A stretch of DNA of 64,000 nucleotides, from positions 124,001 through 188,000 of the forward strand of contig NZ_CP007212.1 in NCBI RefSeq assembly GCF_001411805.1, given 5' to 3'. The stretch is from Burkholderia plantarii (GTDB lineage: Bacteria; Pseudomonadota; Gammaproteobacteria; Burkholderiales; Burkholderiaceae). Position numbers and translations under genes: made by a program. Below, piece by piece: positions 1-9,210 of this stretch (position 1 is the first letter of the stretch; the number at the start of each line of letters is the position of its first letter). The notes below the pieces were generated by a model, which saw only the letters and a list, made by a program, of their open reading frames with translations, did no database searches and was not told the origin of the DNA.

Positions 1-1443
1 TGGCAGAACAAGCTGCGCTATCTGCTGATCGACGAATACCAGGACACCAACGCCTGCCAGTACCAGCTGCTCAAGCTGCTGGCCGGCCCGCGCGCGGCGT
101 TCACGGCGGTCGGCGACGACGACCAGGCGATCTACGGCTGGCGCGGCGCCACGCTGGAAAACCTCGCGCAGCTCGGCAAGGATTTCCCGAAGCTGCATCT
201 GGTCAAGCTCGAGCAGAACTACCGCTCGACGGTGCGGATCCTGACCGCCGCGAACAACGTGATCGCCAACAACCCGAAGCTGTTCGAGAAGAAGCTGTGG
301 TCCGAGCACGGCATGGGCGACACCATCACCGTCACGCCCTGCAACGACGAGGAGCACGAGGCCGAATCGGTGGTATTCCGGCTTTCGGCGCACAAGTTCG
401 AACGGCGCACGCAGTTCCGCGACTACGCGATCCTCTATCGCGGCAACTTCCAGGCGCGCATCTTCGAGCAGGTGCTGCGCCGCGAGCGGATTCCCTACGT
501 GCTGTCGGGCGGCCAGTCGTTCTTCGACAAGGCCGAGATCAAGGATCTGTGCGCCTACCTGCGCCTGATCGCCAACGCCGACGACGATCCCGCCTTCATC
601 CGCGCCGTCACCACGCCGCGCCGCGGCATCGGCAACACCACGCTGGAGGCGCTCGGCTCGTTCGCCGGGCAGGCCAAGGTGTCGCTGTTCGAGGCCGTCT
701 ACATGGGCGGCATCGAGGCGCGGCTGTCGGCGCGGCAGGTCGAGCCGCTGCGCATGTTCTGCGACTTCATCCAGCGCCTGACCGAGCGCGCCGACAAGGA
801 TCCCGCCACCGTCGTGCTCGACGACATGATGGAGGCGATCCACTACGAGGCGTATCTGTACGACGCGTTCGACGAGCGCCAGGCGCAATCCAAGTGGCAG
901 AACGTGCTGGAATTCCTCGAATGGCTCAAGCGCAAGGGCACCAAGCCCGAGGCCGAGGCCGTGGACGGCGAGGCCGAGGGTTTCCACAACGCCGACGGGC
1001 TCGCCGACACCGGCAAGAACCTGCTCGGGCTGATCCAGACCGTCGCGCTGATGTCGATGCTCGAGGGCAAGGAGGAGGATCCCGACGCGGTGCGGTTGTC
1101 CACCGTGCATGCCTCGAAGGGGCTCGAATACCCGCACGTGTTCCTGGTGGGGGTCGAGGAAGGCGTGATGCCGCACCGCGGCGGTTCGGAGGACGACGCG
1201 ATCGACGACGAGCGGATCGAGGAGGAGCGCCGCCTGATGTACGTGGCGATCACGCGTGCGCAGCGCAGCCTCCATCTGAACTGGTGCAAGAAGCGCAAGC
1301 GGGCGCGCGAGACGATCGTCTGCGAGCCGTCGCGCTTCATCGCCGAGATGGTGCTCGACGACGCGCCGCCGCCCACGCCGGAGGAGGCGCCGATGACGCC
1401 GAAGGACCGGCTGGCGAGCCTGAAGGCGTTGCTGCAGAAGTAA
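1..1443 (+). CDS. rep: ATP-dependent DNA helicase Rep (3' part; 5' end outside window)
   Basis: UvrD/Rep-family superfamily 1A 3'-5' helicase, which clears proteins from DNA ahead of replication forks. The reading frame is open from base 1, so the N-terminus with the Walker A motif lies upstream. Visible motifs are the DEYQDTN Walker B (motif II), GDDDQAIYGWRG (motif III), EQNYRS (motif IV), VHASKGLEYPHVF (motif V) and YVAITRAQ (motif VI). The sequence reads like E. coli Rep over its whole visible length (480 residues), including the FEK and EIKDLCAYLR segments, which supports Rep over UvrD or PcrA. The 3' end converges on the cytochrome gene at 1558. Identification is firm; only the start is missing. 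Confidence 0.95.
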   Translation, partial: WQNKLRYLLIDEYQDTNACQYQLLKLLAGPRAAFTAVGDDDQAIYGWRGATLENLAQLGKDFPKLHLVKLEQNYRSTVRILTAANNVIANNPKLFEKKLWSEHGMGDTITVTPCNDEEHEAESVVFRLSAHKFERRTQFRDYAILYRGNFQARIFEQVLRRERIPYVLSGGQSFFDKAEIKDLCAYLRLIANADDDPAFIRAVTTPRRGIGNTTLEALGSFAGQAKVSLFEAVYMGGIEARLSARQVEPLRMFCDFIQRLTERADKDPATVVLDDMMEAIHYEAYLYDAFDERQAQSKWQNVLEFLEWLKRKGTKPEAEAVDGEAEGFHNADGLADTGKNLLGLIQTVALMSMLEGKEEDPDAVRLSTVHASKGLEYPHVFLVGVEEGVMPHRGGSEDDAIDDERIEEERRLMYVAITRAQRSLHLNWCKKRKRARETIVCEPSRFIAEMVLDDAPPPTPEEAPMTPKDRLASLKALLQK

Positions 1444-1449
1444 GCCGGG

Positions 1450-1473
1450 GCGGGCGGCGCGCTTGCCGCCCGC
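1450..1473. other. Perfect 9-bp hairpin between convergent genes
   Basis: GCGGGCGGC and GCCGCCCGC are separated by six bases just after the rep stop codon. There is no T-tract on either side, so it is not a canonical intrinsic terminator. It lies between two convergent genes and may still stabilise or end transcripts. Confidence 0.4.
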
Positions 1474-1557
1474 GCCATGGGAATCGGCCCGTGCCGCCGT
1501 TGGCGGACACGAGCCGATGCGTTGTTGAGGGGCGCGTGGCGACCGGCGCCGCTTCGT

Positions 1558-2460
1558 TTATTTCGCCGCGTTGACCATGTAGTCGACGGCGGCCTTCACG
1601 TCCTCGTCGGAGGCGTTCGAACCGCCCTTCGGCGGCATCGAGCCCTTGCCGTGCAGCGCGTAGTTGTAGATCTTGTCGATCGGATCGGCCAGGCGCGGCG
1701 CCCAGTCGGCCTTGTTGCCGAACTTCGGCGCGCCCAGCACGCCGGTGGCGTGGCAGGCCTGACAGGTCGAGTTGTAGAGCGCCTGCCCGGCGCCGCCCGC
1801 GGCGGGCACGGCGGCCGGTGCGGCGCCCGGTTTCGGCAGCGCGGCGATCGCGGCCATCGCGGCGGCCGCCTGCGTGTTCGCGGTGTCGGCGCCGCTCGCG
1901 CCCGAGGCTGCCGCGGCATCGGCCGCTGCGCCCGAGGCCGGTGCCGCGTTGGCGGCCGGCTGGGCCGGTTCCGCGAAGTTCGCGCCGGCGTGGTTCGCCA
2001 TGTAAACGACGGCGCGCGCAATTTCGAAATCGCTGACGTCGTCGGGGCTGGTGCCGCCGCGCGCGGGCATCGCGCCCTTGCCGGTCAGCGCCGTGTGCAG
2101 CAGCGTGTCGTAGCCCTGCGCGATGCGCGGTGCCCAGTCGCCGGCGTTGCCGAACTTCGGCGCGCCGGCCGCGCCGGTGCCGTGGCAGGTCACGCAGACC
2201 GCCTGGTAGATGGCTTCGCCGCTCTTGTAGGTCTTCGGCGCGTTGGCGTCCTTGACGTCGACCTGCGCGAGCGGCGCGATGCGCTGCGCGACGGCCGCGT
2301 CCGACAGGCCGTCGGTGCCGGCGCCGGAGCGGAACGCGTGATCGGCATAGCCGGCCAGCAGGATGATGATGACGATCGGGATCGCGAACGACGCGACGAT
2401 CACGGCGATCAGTTGCCCGGGCGTCTTGATGGGCGCTTCGTGTTGGGGCGCTTCGCTCAT
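1558..2460 (-). CDS. Di-haem c-type cytochrome (cytochrome c5-like)
   Basis: A 300-aa membrane-anchored electron carrier. One transmembrane segment (about residues 17-38) is followed by two cytochrome c domains with haem motifs CVTCH (89-93) and CQACH (233-237). Each domain has a KFGN...DWAPR stretch and a GAMPARGG or GSMPPKGG loop that provides the axial Met. The domains are joined by a long Ala/Pro-rich linker (about 165-225). The tandem architecture is typical of the c5-type carriers that feed terminal oxidases in beta-proteobacteria. The gene stands alone and converges with rep. The start is a Met directly before the short cytoplasmic tail. The electron partner cannot be read from the sequence. 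Confidence 0.88.
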   Translation of the reverse strand: MSEAPQHEAPIKTPGQLIAVIVASFAIPIVIIILLAGYADHAFRSGAGTDGLSDAAVAQRIAPLAQVDVKDANAPKTYKSGEAIYQAVCVTCHGTGAAGAPKFGNAGDWAPRIAQGYDTLLHTALTGKGAMPARGGTSPDDVSDFEIARAVVYMANHAGANFAEPAQPAANAAPASGAAADAAAASGASGADTANTQAAAAMAAIAALPKPGAAPAAVPAAGGAGQALYNSTCQACHATGVLGAPKFGNKADWAPRLADPIDKIYNYALHGKGSMPPKGGSNASDEDVKAAVDYMVNAAK

Positions 2461-2716
2461 GCTGGCCTCGTCTCCGTGAATAGGAATTGTGCTCGGGTTC
2501 GGCTGCGGCAGAATGTCTGACGACGGAAGCTCGAATGATTATAGACGCCTCTTTTTCCGCGCAAAGGGCCGGTTGCGACGCGCGTTTACCCGCACGCATG
2601 CGGGCCACGGCGGTGGCGGGCGCGGCCGGTGGACGCTGTGGGCGAAACCGGGTATGCTTTCGGTCTTGCCGACGTCACCGAATGGTTTTTCAGGGTCGTG
2701 ACGCGGTTTCCCCGAT

Positions 2717-2792
2717 GCGCCCGTAGCTCAATGGATAGAGTACTGCCCTCCGAAGGCAGGGGTTGCTGGTTCGATCCCAGCCGGGCGCGCCA
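2717..2792 (+). tRNA. tRNA-Arg (anticodon CCG)
   Basis: Folds as a complete cloverleaf. The acceptor stem GCGCCCG (2717-2723) pairs with CGGGCGC (2782-2788), followed by discriminator G and an encoded CCA. The anticodon arm is CTGCC-CTCCGAA-GGCAG, giving anticodon CCG, and the T arm is GCTGG-TTCGATC-CCAGC. It reads CGG arginine codons, which are frequent in this GC-rich genome. It lies at the edge of the accessory patch that follows. I saw no second copy of its 3' end elsewhere in the window. Confidence 0.95.
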
Positions 2793-3290
2793 TCTGGTTG
2801 TTCTCCGAAATTTCCCGAAGTCTTGAAAAGCCGCGCTGGATAAGGCGCGTGGGTATTTGCGTTCGCAGAACGCCAAGGCATGCCCGCGAAATCCGGCGCC
2901 AGAGCGTCATGGGAAACACACAGGGAAAAACACGCGGCCCTACGCGAATACAGGCCGGCTGCCGGAAGGTGGGTCGAACCCGAGAATTCGTCCGGCTCGC
3001 GAGGCCGGGGTCCGTCCGTCGCGGCATGCGGGACGGGAAAAACCTGGCGCCAGGGCTTGTTCGTAGCCCGCCTATATCGCCGACGGCAGCACCAATCAGA
3101 CCGGATTCCAGGCGAAGACCACCAGAAACCGCCCTGAAGCCCACCCGGGCGGAACCCGAGCGGGAATCACATCGAAGAGGCCGGCGCGATCAGATCGCAA
3201 CTGCGCCCCGGCCCCCATTTCGGGCGCATGCCAGTCCCACCCCGCCACCCCATCCGCAAGGCCAAGACCGACACGCGCCACCCCGGCTCC
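2793..3290. other. Gene-free stretch downstream of tRNA-Arg
   Basis: About 500 bases without a credible gene. The open frames here lack ribosome binding sites and protein-like composition. Base composition is patchier than in flanking genes, with A-rich runs around 2910-2940. This fits a tRNA-adjacent junction, but no att repeat or integrase was found. Confidence 0.4.
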
Positions 3291-6194
3291 TCATTCCAGC
3301 CTGACGTCGACTTCCCCCGCCGCCACCACCAGCGCCTTTCTCGCCGCGTCCTGCATCGAATCGAGCCCCAGCCCCCGCAGCGTGATCGTGACGCTCCTGC
3401 CGCCGATCGTCGTCTCGATCTCGGGGATCGTGTAGACGTCGAACGCCAGGCCGCGCAGCGCCGCCGTGACCGCTTCCCTGATGACGGGGTTGAAGGCACT
3501 CAACAACACGCCGGCGTCGACAATCACGGGCAGGCCGTGGAAATGCCAGTTCACGTCGACGTCGTCGAGCGCCCGGAACACGATCTTCACTTTCCGCTCC
3601 GGCGTGATCTCGATCGAGGCCTCGGCCTGTACGGAACCGTCGGCACTGGCGGTGAAGCCGACATCGCCAAAGATGGTCGAGGCGGCGAGCTTCGCGCCGC
3701 CGTCCACGCCGATCGACAGCTTGTACCGGTTGCCCGCCCCCGCGGTCACCTGGAACCGGGGATTGGCGAAGGTCAGCCAGTATTCCGCCGAGACGGTCGT
3801 GATGCCGAGGTCGCGGCTCCACCGGTCACGCACGGAAATGTCTTTCAGGAAGGTGGTGGCGACGGCATCCAGGGTGGGCGTGTCGACGCCGCAGAACAGG
3901 CGCCCGCGGGGCCAACCGGACGGCGGCGGGGTGACCGCCGCGTCCGGCGCCATGCAGGTCGAGCCGAGCAGGTAGGGCGGCTGCACGGCGACCACCGGCG
4001 CGGCGAATTGAACGCCGTTCAGGTCCAGCGCGGGAATCGCAATGCGCCCGAGAATTTCCCGGTTCAGGTAGTCGAGCAGCAGCGGCAGGAAGGCCTGGTT
4101 CAGCGCGAGTTCCAGGATGACCCGCAGCGGTTCGTCGATCTGCCCTGAGGCGATCTGCAACTCGCCCCGGTCGAGATGAATCGTCAGGCGGCTGTCGCGG
4201 TCGAACCGGACCGTCGCGGCGGCCTCCAGCCGGGCGTCCAGTTCGGCGGCGATCGCGCCGCCCGCCGTCAGCCGCACCTGGGCGACACTGGCGGAAAAGC
4301 TCGCCGCGTCGGCCTGCTCCTGCAACGCCTGCTGCTCGGCGGAAAGGGCCGATTGTGCCGAGCGCGGCCGCACCGCCGGCGGCGCGAGCCTGAACACCGG
4401 CGCGGTGCGCATGTCGAAGCCGACCCGGGTGAGGCCTTCGCGGTCCACGTCGATCGACGCCTTGAACACCTGGGGATAGCAGCCGCGGTAAATCGCGTCG
4501 GCCACGCTGTTCAGCGCATGCTCATCGCCGCCGGCGACGACGTCGTAGCGCTGCGTGGTGGTGCGCCAGAGTTCGTAGGGAGACGCATCGTCCCAGTTGA
4601 AGATCTGCAGGACGTTGCCTCGGTCCGGATACGCATCGGAGCGGCGCATGTTCAGCTTCAATTCCCAATCGCTCAGGCAGTTGATCGCGTTGTACAGGCC
4701 GGGCACGGTGTCGTTGCGCCAGATGCAGTCCTCGAGCTTCGTCGAGCGAATCTCCGCGAGCGCGGTCGGCTCGCGGTTGCCGCGACGCGCGATGCAGCGG
4801 GTCGGGTCGGCCTTGCTGATCAGGAAGAAGCCGGAGCGGCTCGGCACCAGGCGCTGGTCCCAGGTCTGCCAGTTCTCGTCGCCGTGGACGTCCACCGTCA
4901 CGGTGCCCGGAGCCGGATGCCCGGTGATGAGCAGCATCCGTCCCGACGCCGAGCGCGCCTTCGAGATGATGGACACGTAGTTCGGCGCACGCTTGACGAG
5001 CTTGACGACGATCGCGTCGAATCGCGATGCGGCGTCGCGCGAGCCGCAGAACTCGCCGTTCGAGCACCAGGCGGTCTCGCCGCCGCCGCCGTGGCGGTAC
5101 GCCATGTAAAAGATGTCGTAGCGCGTGAAGTTCTCCCCGGTCAACTCGATCGCGAACCCCTGGATCGTCGCTTGCTGGCCGCGCGTGCCGGCGAACTCGC
5201 CGTCCTTGACCCAGCCGGTATCGCCCTTGCCGGTCACGTGCGCCATGTAGCGCAGGCCAAGGCCGACCGGGGCGGCGAACTTGATCTGGAAGCCCTCGAG
5301 GGCCTTGCTGTCGCCGCGCGCGCCGGCGTATTCGTTGGGGCCGACGGTGATGTCGCCGAGCTGCTGCACATGCACCAGCACCGAGAATTTGCGCACGAGC
5401 TTGACGGTGATCGCGTCGAGCGGGCGCGACTGGCCGCGCGTGCCGCAGAACTCGCCGTTCGCGCACCAGGCGGTCTCGGTGCCTCGCGTGTCGTGCGCCC
5501 GGTAGAAGACGTCGTAGTCGGCGAAATGGTCGCCGGTCAGCCTGATCGCGAAGCCTTCCACCGACTGCCGGCCGTCCTCGCCGCCGACGAACTCGCCGTC
5601 GCCGAGCCAGGGCGTATCGCCCGTGCCGGCCAGATGCGCCATGTATTGAAGCGACAGGCCGGAGGTCGCGGCGGGCCGGATCTGGAAGCCGCTCAGCGGC
5701 AGACCCTGGTCGGGCGCGCCGGCGGCTTCGTTCGGGCCCGCCGTGACGTCGCCCACGCCCGGCACATGCACGCGCACCGCGAACTTCGGTACCAGCTTGA
5801 CCACCATCGCATCGAGGTCGCGCGCCTGGCCGCGCGTGCCGCAGAACGCGCCGTTCGCGCACCAGGCGGTCTCGCCGCCGCCGTGCTGATAGGCCATGTA
5901 GACGACGTCGTATTCCGTGGACTTCTCGCCCGTCAGCGTGATCGCGAAGCCCTGCACCGGCGCGTTCCTGCCGCGGCTGCCGACGAACTCGCCATCCCCG
6001 CGCCAGCCCGTGTCGCCCGTTTCGGCGACGTGGGCCATGTAGCGCAGCCCGAGTCCCGCCGCGTCCGGGAAACGGATCCGGAAGCCCTCGAGCGTCTTGT
6101 CCTTGCCGCGTGCGCCGGCGTATTCGTCCGGACCGACGGTGATGTCCCCGAGGTCATGCACGTGGACGAGCACTTCAAAGTTTGGCGTGGTCAT
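3291..6194 (-). CDS. ChW-repeat, ricin-B-like, TULIP/P47-like protein
   Basis: A 967-aa protein with no obvious signal peptide. Residues 1-402 are three homologous blocks of about 132-137 aa (1-137, 138-269, 270-402). Each block holds three ChW-like motifs of the form hydrophobic strand, W or T, GEF/GAF, G(T/S)RG, then LDAI or VQGFAI, about nine units in all. Residues about 403-560 look like a ricin-B beta-trefoil (SGFFLIS, CIARRGN, CIWRND, LQIFNWDD). Residues about 600-967 carry amphipathic strands and FLPLLLDYLNREI, reminiscent of TULIP/P47-type lipid-binding folds; that last assignment is weak. ChW repeats are best known from clostridial and actinobacterial surface proteins. The gene is solitary between tRNA-Arg and a broken gene. 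A host-directed or insecticidal lectin-like role is possible but inferred. Confidence 0.6.
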   Translation of the reverse strand: MTTPNFEVLVHVHDLGDITVGPDEYAGARGKDKTLEGFRIRFPDAAGLGLRYMAHVAETGDTGWRGDGEFVGSRGRNAPVQGFAITLTGEKSTEYDVVYMAYQHGGGETAWCANGAFCGTRGQARDLDAMVVKLVPKFAVRVHVPGVGDVTAGPNEAAGAPDQGLPLSGFQIRPAATSGLSLQYMAHLAGTGDTPWLGDGEFVGGEDGRQSVEGFAIRLTGDHFADYDVFYRAHDTRGTETAWCANGEFCGTRGQSRPLDAITVKLVRKFSVLVHVQQLGDITVGPNEYAGARGDSKALEGFQIKFAAPVGLGLRYMAHVTGKGDTGWVKDGEFAGTRGQQATIQGFAIELTGENFTRYDIFYMAYRHGGGGETAWCSNGEFCGSRDAASRFDAIVVKLVKRAPNYVSIISKARSASGRMLLITGHPAPGTVTVDVHGDENWQTWDQRLVPSRSGFFLISKADPTRCIARRGNREPTALAEIRSTKLEDCIWRNDTVPGLYNAINCLSDWELKLNMRRSDAYPDRGNVLQIFNWDDASPYELWRTTTQRYDVVAGGDEHALNSVADAIYRGCYPQVFKASIDVDREGLTRVGFDMRTAPVFRLAPPAVRPRSAQSALSAEQQALQEQADAASFSASVAQVRLTAGGAIAAELDARLEAAATVRFDRDSRLTIHLDRGELQIASGQIDEPLRVILELALNQAFLPLLLDYLNREILGRIAIPALDLNGVQFAAPVVAVQPPYLLGSTCMAPDAAVTPPPSGWPRGRLFCGVDTPTLDAVATTFLKDISVRDRWSRDLGITTVSAEYWLTFANPRFQVTAGAGNRYKLSIGVDGGAKLAASTIFGDVGFTASADGSVQAEASIEITPERKVKIVFRALDDVDVNWHFHGLPVIVDAGVLLSAFNPVIREAVTAALRGLAFDVYTIPEIETTIGGRSVTITLRGLGLDSMQDAARKALVVAAGEVDVRLE

Positions 6195-6368
6195 GTTGGT
6201 ATCTCATGGAATGGGTGCTGCGAGTCACGCCCGGAACGGGCGAATCGTGGCATGGCGGACGGCCCCGGTTCGGGTGGGCGGCGCCGTCGACGCGGCGTTG
6301 GATCGGCCATGCCGGCACCGGCGCGCCTGCGTGATGCGGCGGCGTGCGGTGTCGTTTATTTGGGCGTG

Positions 6369-6416
6369 AGTATAGGAATGGCCACGTGCGATTTCTGTAG
6401 CACAAACGCGCTACAG
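6369..6416 (-). promoter_or_regulatory. Candidate promoter/operator upstream of the ChW-repeat gene
   Basis: On the minus strand a TATACT hexamer (plus-strand 6369-6374) could be a -10 element about 175 bases before the start codon. Just upstream is a 7-bp inverted repeat, CTGTAGC and GCTACAG (6395-6416), with an 8-base spacer, placed where a regulator could cover the -35 region. No good -35 hexamer is visible, so the promoter call is tentative. Confidence 0.3.
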
Positions 6417-6632
6417 GGACGGCGCGCGCGGGGCCGTGATGGTCGGGCGGGAGATGGGCTGGAGGCCGGGTTGCCGGGTTCGCGAGCGGCGCGACGCGAC
6501 TCGCGACCCGGCGGCCCGACGGCCTGGTGAAGGCCGCCAATCGCCCGCCGCCTGCTCTCGCGCATCGGACAGGATTTGTCCGGCCGCCCATCTAGACCCG
6601 GGCCCCGTCGATCATCCGCCGGAGCGCCACGC

Positions 6633-7222
6633 ATGGGATTTCTCGTCCGGAAACGGTTGCCGGCCCTGCAGCCCGACCGCCGCCTCGGCGTTGCAGGTTC
6701 GGACGCCGCGCTGCACGGCAGGCGGGGCGCCTGGGACAGAGGCTGCGCGCTGCATGGCGCGGCGATGGCGCTCGCGCTGCCCGGGCTGCTGCGCGATCCG
6801 AGCGGCCTGCGCGGCACGGCCGACGACGCGGGCGCCGCGTTCCGGGATCGCGCGTGGCCGCACTACCTGCACGGCGTGACGCTCGACGGGTTGCGCGGGT
6901 TGCTGGCGGTACTGCGCCGGGGCCTGCGCACGGCGGTGGAGGCGCGATCGCGCGAGGCGGTGGCGCGCTCTATCCGGACTTCCGGGCGTCGATCCATTCG
7001 CTCGGCACGGCCGTGACCAACCTCCCCGCCACCACCTGCGTCGCGACGATGTGGGGGCCGAGCCCGGGCAGCACGCCGTCGTCGTTCGCGTTCGACTCGC
7101 CGTTCACCGACGTGCTGACGCCGAACGCCGTCTCGACGGTCGAGCAGGCCGTGCAGGTGCGGCTCGGCTGGCAGGCGGGCGGCGAGTGCTACCTCAACAC
7201 CTGGCAGCACGGCCAGCCCTGA
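6633..7222 (+). pseudogene. Frameshifted orphan gene, function unknown
   Basis: Protein-like codons with GC-rich third positions start at ATG 6633 (MGFLVRKRLPALQPDRR) and continue to about 6950. The credible sequence then moves to another frame (ALYPDFRASIHSLGTAV, then ATTCVATMWGPSPG) and ends LNTWQHGQP at 7222. A single-base indel near 6945-6970 would join them into a product of roughly 195 aa. The N-terminal half has a hydrophobic stretch (ALALPGLLRD); the C-terminal half contains two Cys. I recognise no family. It could be a real pseudogene or a sequencing error. Confidence 0.35.
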
Positions 7223-7357
7223 GCGGCTCGCCAGGCACGGCGGCGCAGGCGGCCACGCGGGTTGCGTCGTGTCTCGGGCAGGGCCGCCGGATTCCGGCCG
7301 ATCTCAGGCTGGCTCCGGGTCGATTTCAGGCCGGCCTCACGTCAACTCACGCCGACT

Positions 7358-8182
7358 TCACGCCGCCCCGAACCCGTACAGCTCGGCCGGATTGTCGACG
7401 AGGATCCGGCGGCGCACCGCGTCGTCGTCGATGCAGCCCATCGCCCAGTCGAGCAGCCGCGCGTCGTCGGGCACCGGCTTCACGTTCGGATGCGGCCAGT
7501 TCGAGGCCCACAGGCAGCGTTCGGGATGGCGTTCGGCCAGGTGGCGCGCGAGCCAGGCGCGGTCGTCGTAGGCGGGCGGGCCGTCCCGCGAGCTTTCGTA
7601 GGGCGCCGACAGCTTGACCCAGCAGCGCGGCCCGTCGAGCAGCCGGTCGAGCGCGGCGAGCGCCGCGCCGTCGGGCGCGAGCGGCCCGAGGAACTTGCCG
7701 AGATGATCGATCACGAGCCGCGCCGGCAGCTGCGCGAGCTGCGCCTCGTGTTGCGGCAGCGTATGGCCGTCGAGCTGCAGGTCGATGTGCCAGCCGAGCG
7801 GCGCGATGCGCGCGGCCAGCGCCGGCAGCGCGTCCCACGGCAGCAGCCCGCCGGGCAGCATCATGAAGCGCACGCCGCGAATCCCGCCCGCGTGCAGCCG
7901 CTCCAGTTCGGCATCCCCGACCTCGGGCGGCACCACCGCCACGCCGCGCGCGCCGTCGCCGAGTTCGGCGATCGCGGCGAGCGTGCAGCGATTGTCGAAG
8001 CCATAGCCGGTCGGCTGCACCACCACCACGCGCGACAGGCCGAGCGCGCGCTGCATCTCGCGGCAGGCCGAGGCGGGCGCGGGCGGCGGCACGAAGGTCG
8101 CGCTCGCGGCCAGCGGATAGCCGGCTTCGTATACGTGGACGTGGCAGTCGCAGGCGCCGTCGAATCGCGGCGGCGCGCTCAT
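7358..8182 (-). CDS. Amidohydrolase family protein (PDC-lactonase-like)
   Basis: A 274-aa TIM-barrel metal-dependent hydrolase of the 2-pyrone-4,6-dicarboxylate lactonase/sugar-lactonase group. The metal-binding CDCHVHV motif is at residues 10-16. GVRFMML, then VIDHLGKF, and near the end WASNWPHPNV with a downstream NPAELYGF closing strand, are typical of the family. The start ATG overlaps the stop of the dehydrogenase gene by four bases, so the genes are translationally coupled. It is the last gene of the TRAP operon and probably opens a lactone or related ring of the imported compound. The substrate cannot be told from the sequence. Confidence 0.82.
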   Translation of the reverse strand: MSAPPRFDGACDCHVHVYEAGYPLAASATFVPPPAPASACREMQRALGLSRVVVVQPTGYGFDNRCTLAAIAELGDGARGVAVVPPEVGDAELERLHAGGIRGVRFMMLPGGLLPWDALPALAARIAPLGWHIDLQLDGHTLPQHEAQLAQLPARLVIDHLGKFLGPLAPDGAALAALDRLLDGPRCWVKLSAPYESSRDGPPAYDDRAWLARHLAERHPERCLWASNWPHPNVKPVPDDARLLDWAMGCIDDDAVRRRILVDNPAELYGFGAA

Positions 8183-9210
8183 CGTGTCGGCTCCGGCGCG
8201 CCGGCCAGGGCGGCGGAGGCGGGATGACGCTGCGCGAGCCGCCGCGCCTGCGCCGCGTTCACCGCGCCGGCCGGGATGCGCCCTTGCAGCAGCGCCTCGG
8301 TCTGCGCGACGGTTTCGAGCGACTGGTGCTCGATCGCGCCGGGCGTGAGGCCGCCCACGTGCGGCGTGGCCAGCACGCGCGGATGCGCGGCCAGCGCCGG
8401 CGACGGCATCTGGTCGGCGGCGCGGCCCACGTCGAGCGCGGCCCCGGCCAGCCGGCCGGCGTCGAGCGCGGCGAGCAGCGCGGCCTCGTCCACCAGCTCG
8501 CCGCGCGCCGCGTTGATGAACAGCGCGTCGGGCTTCATCGCCGCGAACGCGCGCGCGTCCATCAGGTTGCGCGTGTCGGGCGTGGCGGGCGCCAGGCAGA
8601 CCACGAAGTCGGCCTCGCCGAGCAGCGCGTCGAGTTCGACCTGGTGCATGCGCAGGTCGGTGACGGTGGCGAACGGATCGGCCACCACCACGCGCATGCC
8701 GAACGCGAGCGCCAGCTCGCACAGATAGCGCGCGATCTGTCCGTAGCCGATCACGCCGAGCGTGGCGCCGCGCAGCTCGCGGCCCATGCGCGGCACCGGC
8801 GGCTCGCCGCGCCGGTAGCTGGCCGCGTAGGCGCTGGTCGAGCGCGCGAGGTCGAGCATCGCGCCGATCACCCATTCGCTGACGGCCGGCACGAAGCCGG
8901 CGCTCGCCTGCGTGACGAGCACGCCGTGTTCGCTCGCGGCCGCCACGTCGACGGTGCGGATGTCCACCGCGCAGCGCACGAACGCGAGCAGCTTCGGCAG
9001 CGCGGCGAACAGCGCGCGCGGCGCGGGCGTCTGCCGGTAGCCGATGATCACCTCGGCGTCGCGCGCGGCGGCGATCAGCTCGTCGGTGCTCAGTTCGCGC
9101 TCGGCGTCGTTGAACCGGACGCTGGCGACGGCGCGCAGCGCGGCGGCCGCACGCGCGCCGAAATAATGGTCGAGCATGTGGCGCGGATGGCTCACGAATA
9201 CCTGGGTCAT
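8179..9210 (-). CDS. D-2-hydroxyacid dehydrogenase family protein
   Basis: A 343-aa NAD(P)-dependent oxidoreductase of the D-isomer 2-hydroxyacid dehydrogenase family. The Rossmann motif GVIGYGQIARYL and following acidic residue (VVVADPF) lie mid-protein. The catalytic Arg (INAARGELVDE) and His (TPHVGG) are present. The region that normally carries the catalytic Glu reads LDVGRAADQMPSP, with Asp as the nearest acidic residue. It overlaps lacI upstream and the amidohydrolase downstream by four bases each. It probably oxidises or reduces a hydroxy or keto acid in the pathway fed by the adjacent TRAP transporter. Confidence 0.85.
   Translation of the reverse strand: MTQVFVSHPRHMLDHYFGARAAAALRAVASVRFNDAERELSTDELIAAARDAEVIIGYRQTPAPRALFAALPKLLAFVRCAVDIRTVDVAAASEHGVLVTQASAGFVPAVSEWVIGAMLDLARSTSAYAASYRRGEPPVPRMGRELRGATLGVIGYGQIARYLCELALAFGMRVVVADPFATVTDLRMHQVELDALLGEADFVVCLAPATPDTRNLMDARAFAAMKPDALFINAARGELVDEAALLAALDAGRLAGAALDVGRAADQMPSPALAAHPRVLATPHVGGLTPGAIEHQSLETVAQTEALLQGRIPAGAVNAAQARRLAQRHPASAALAGAPEPTR

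Noticed and set aside
1450..1473. Rho-independent terminator for rep
   Set aside because: Perfect hairpin but no T-tract on either strand; recorded only as a hairpin.
4176..6530. Long rightward open frame over the ChW-repeat gene
   Set aside because: Shadow of the repeat-containing sense gene; the sense strand shows ChW and ricin-B-like motifs, this one none.
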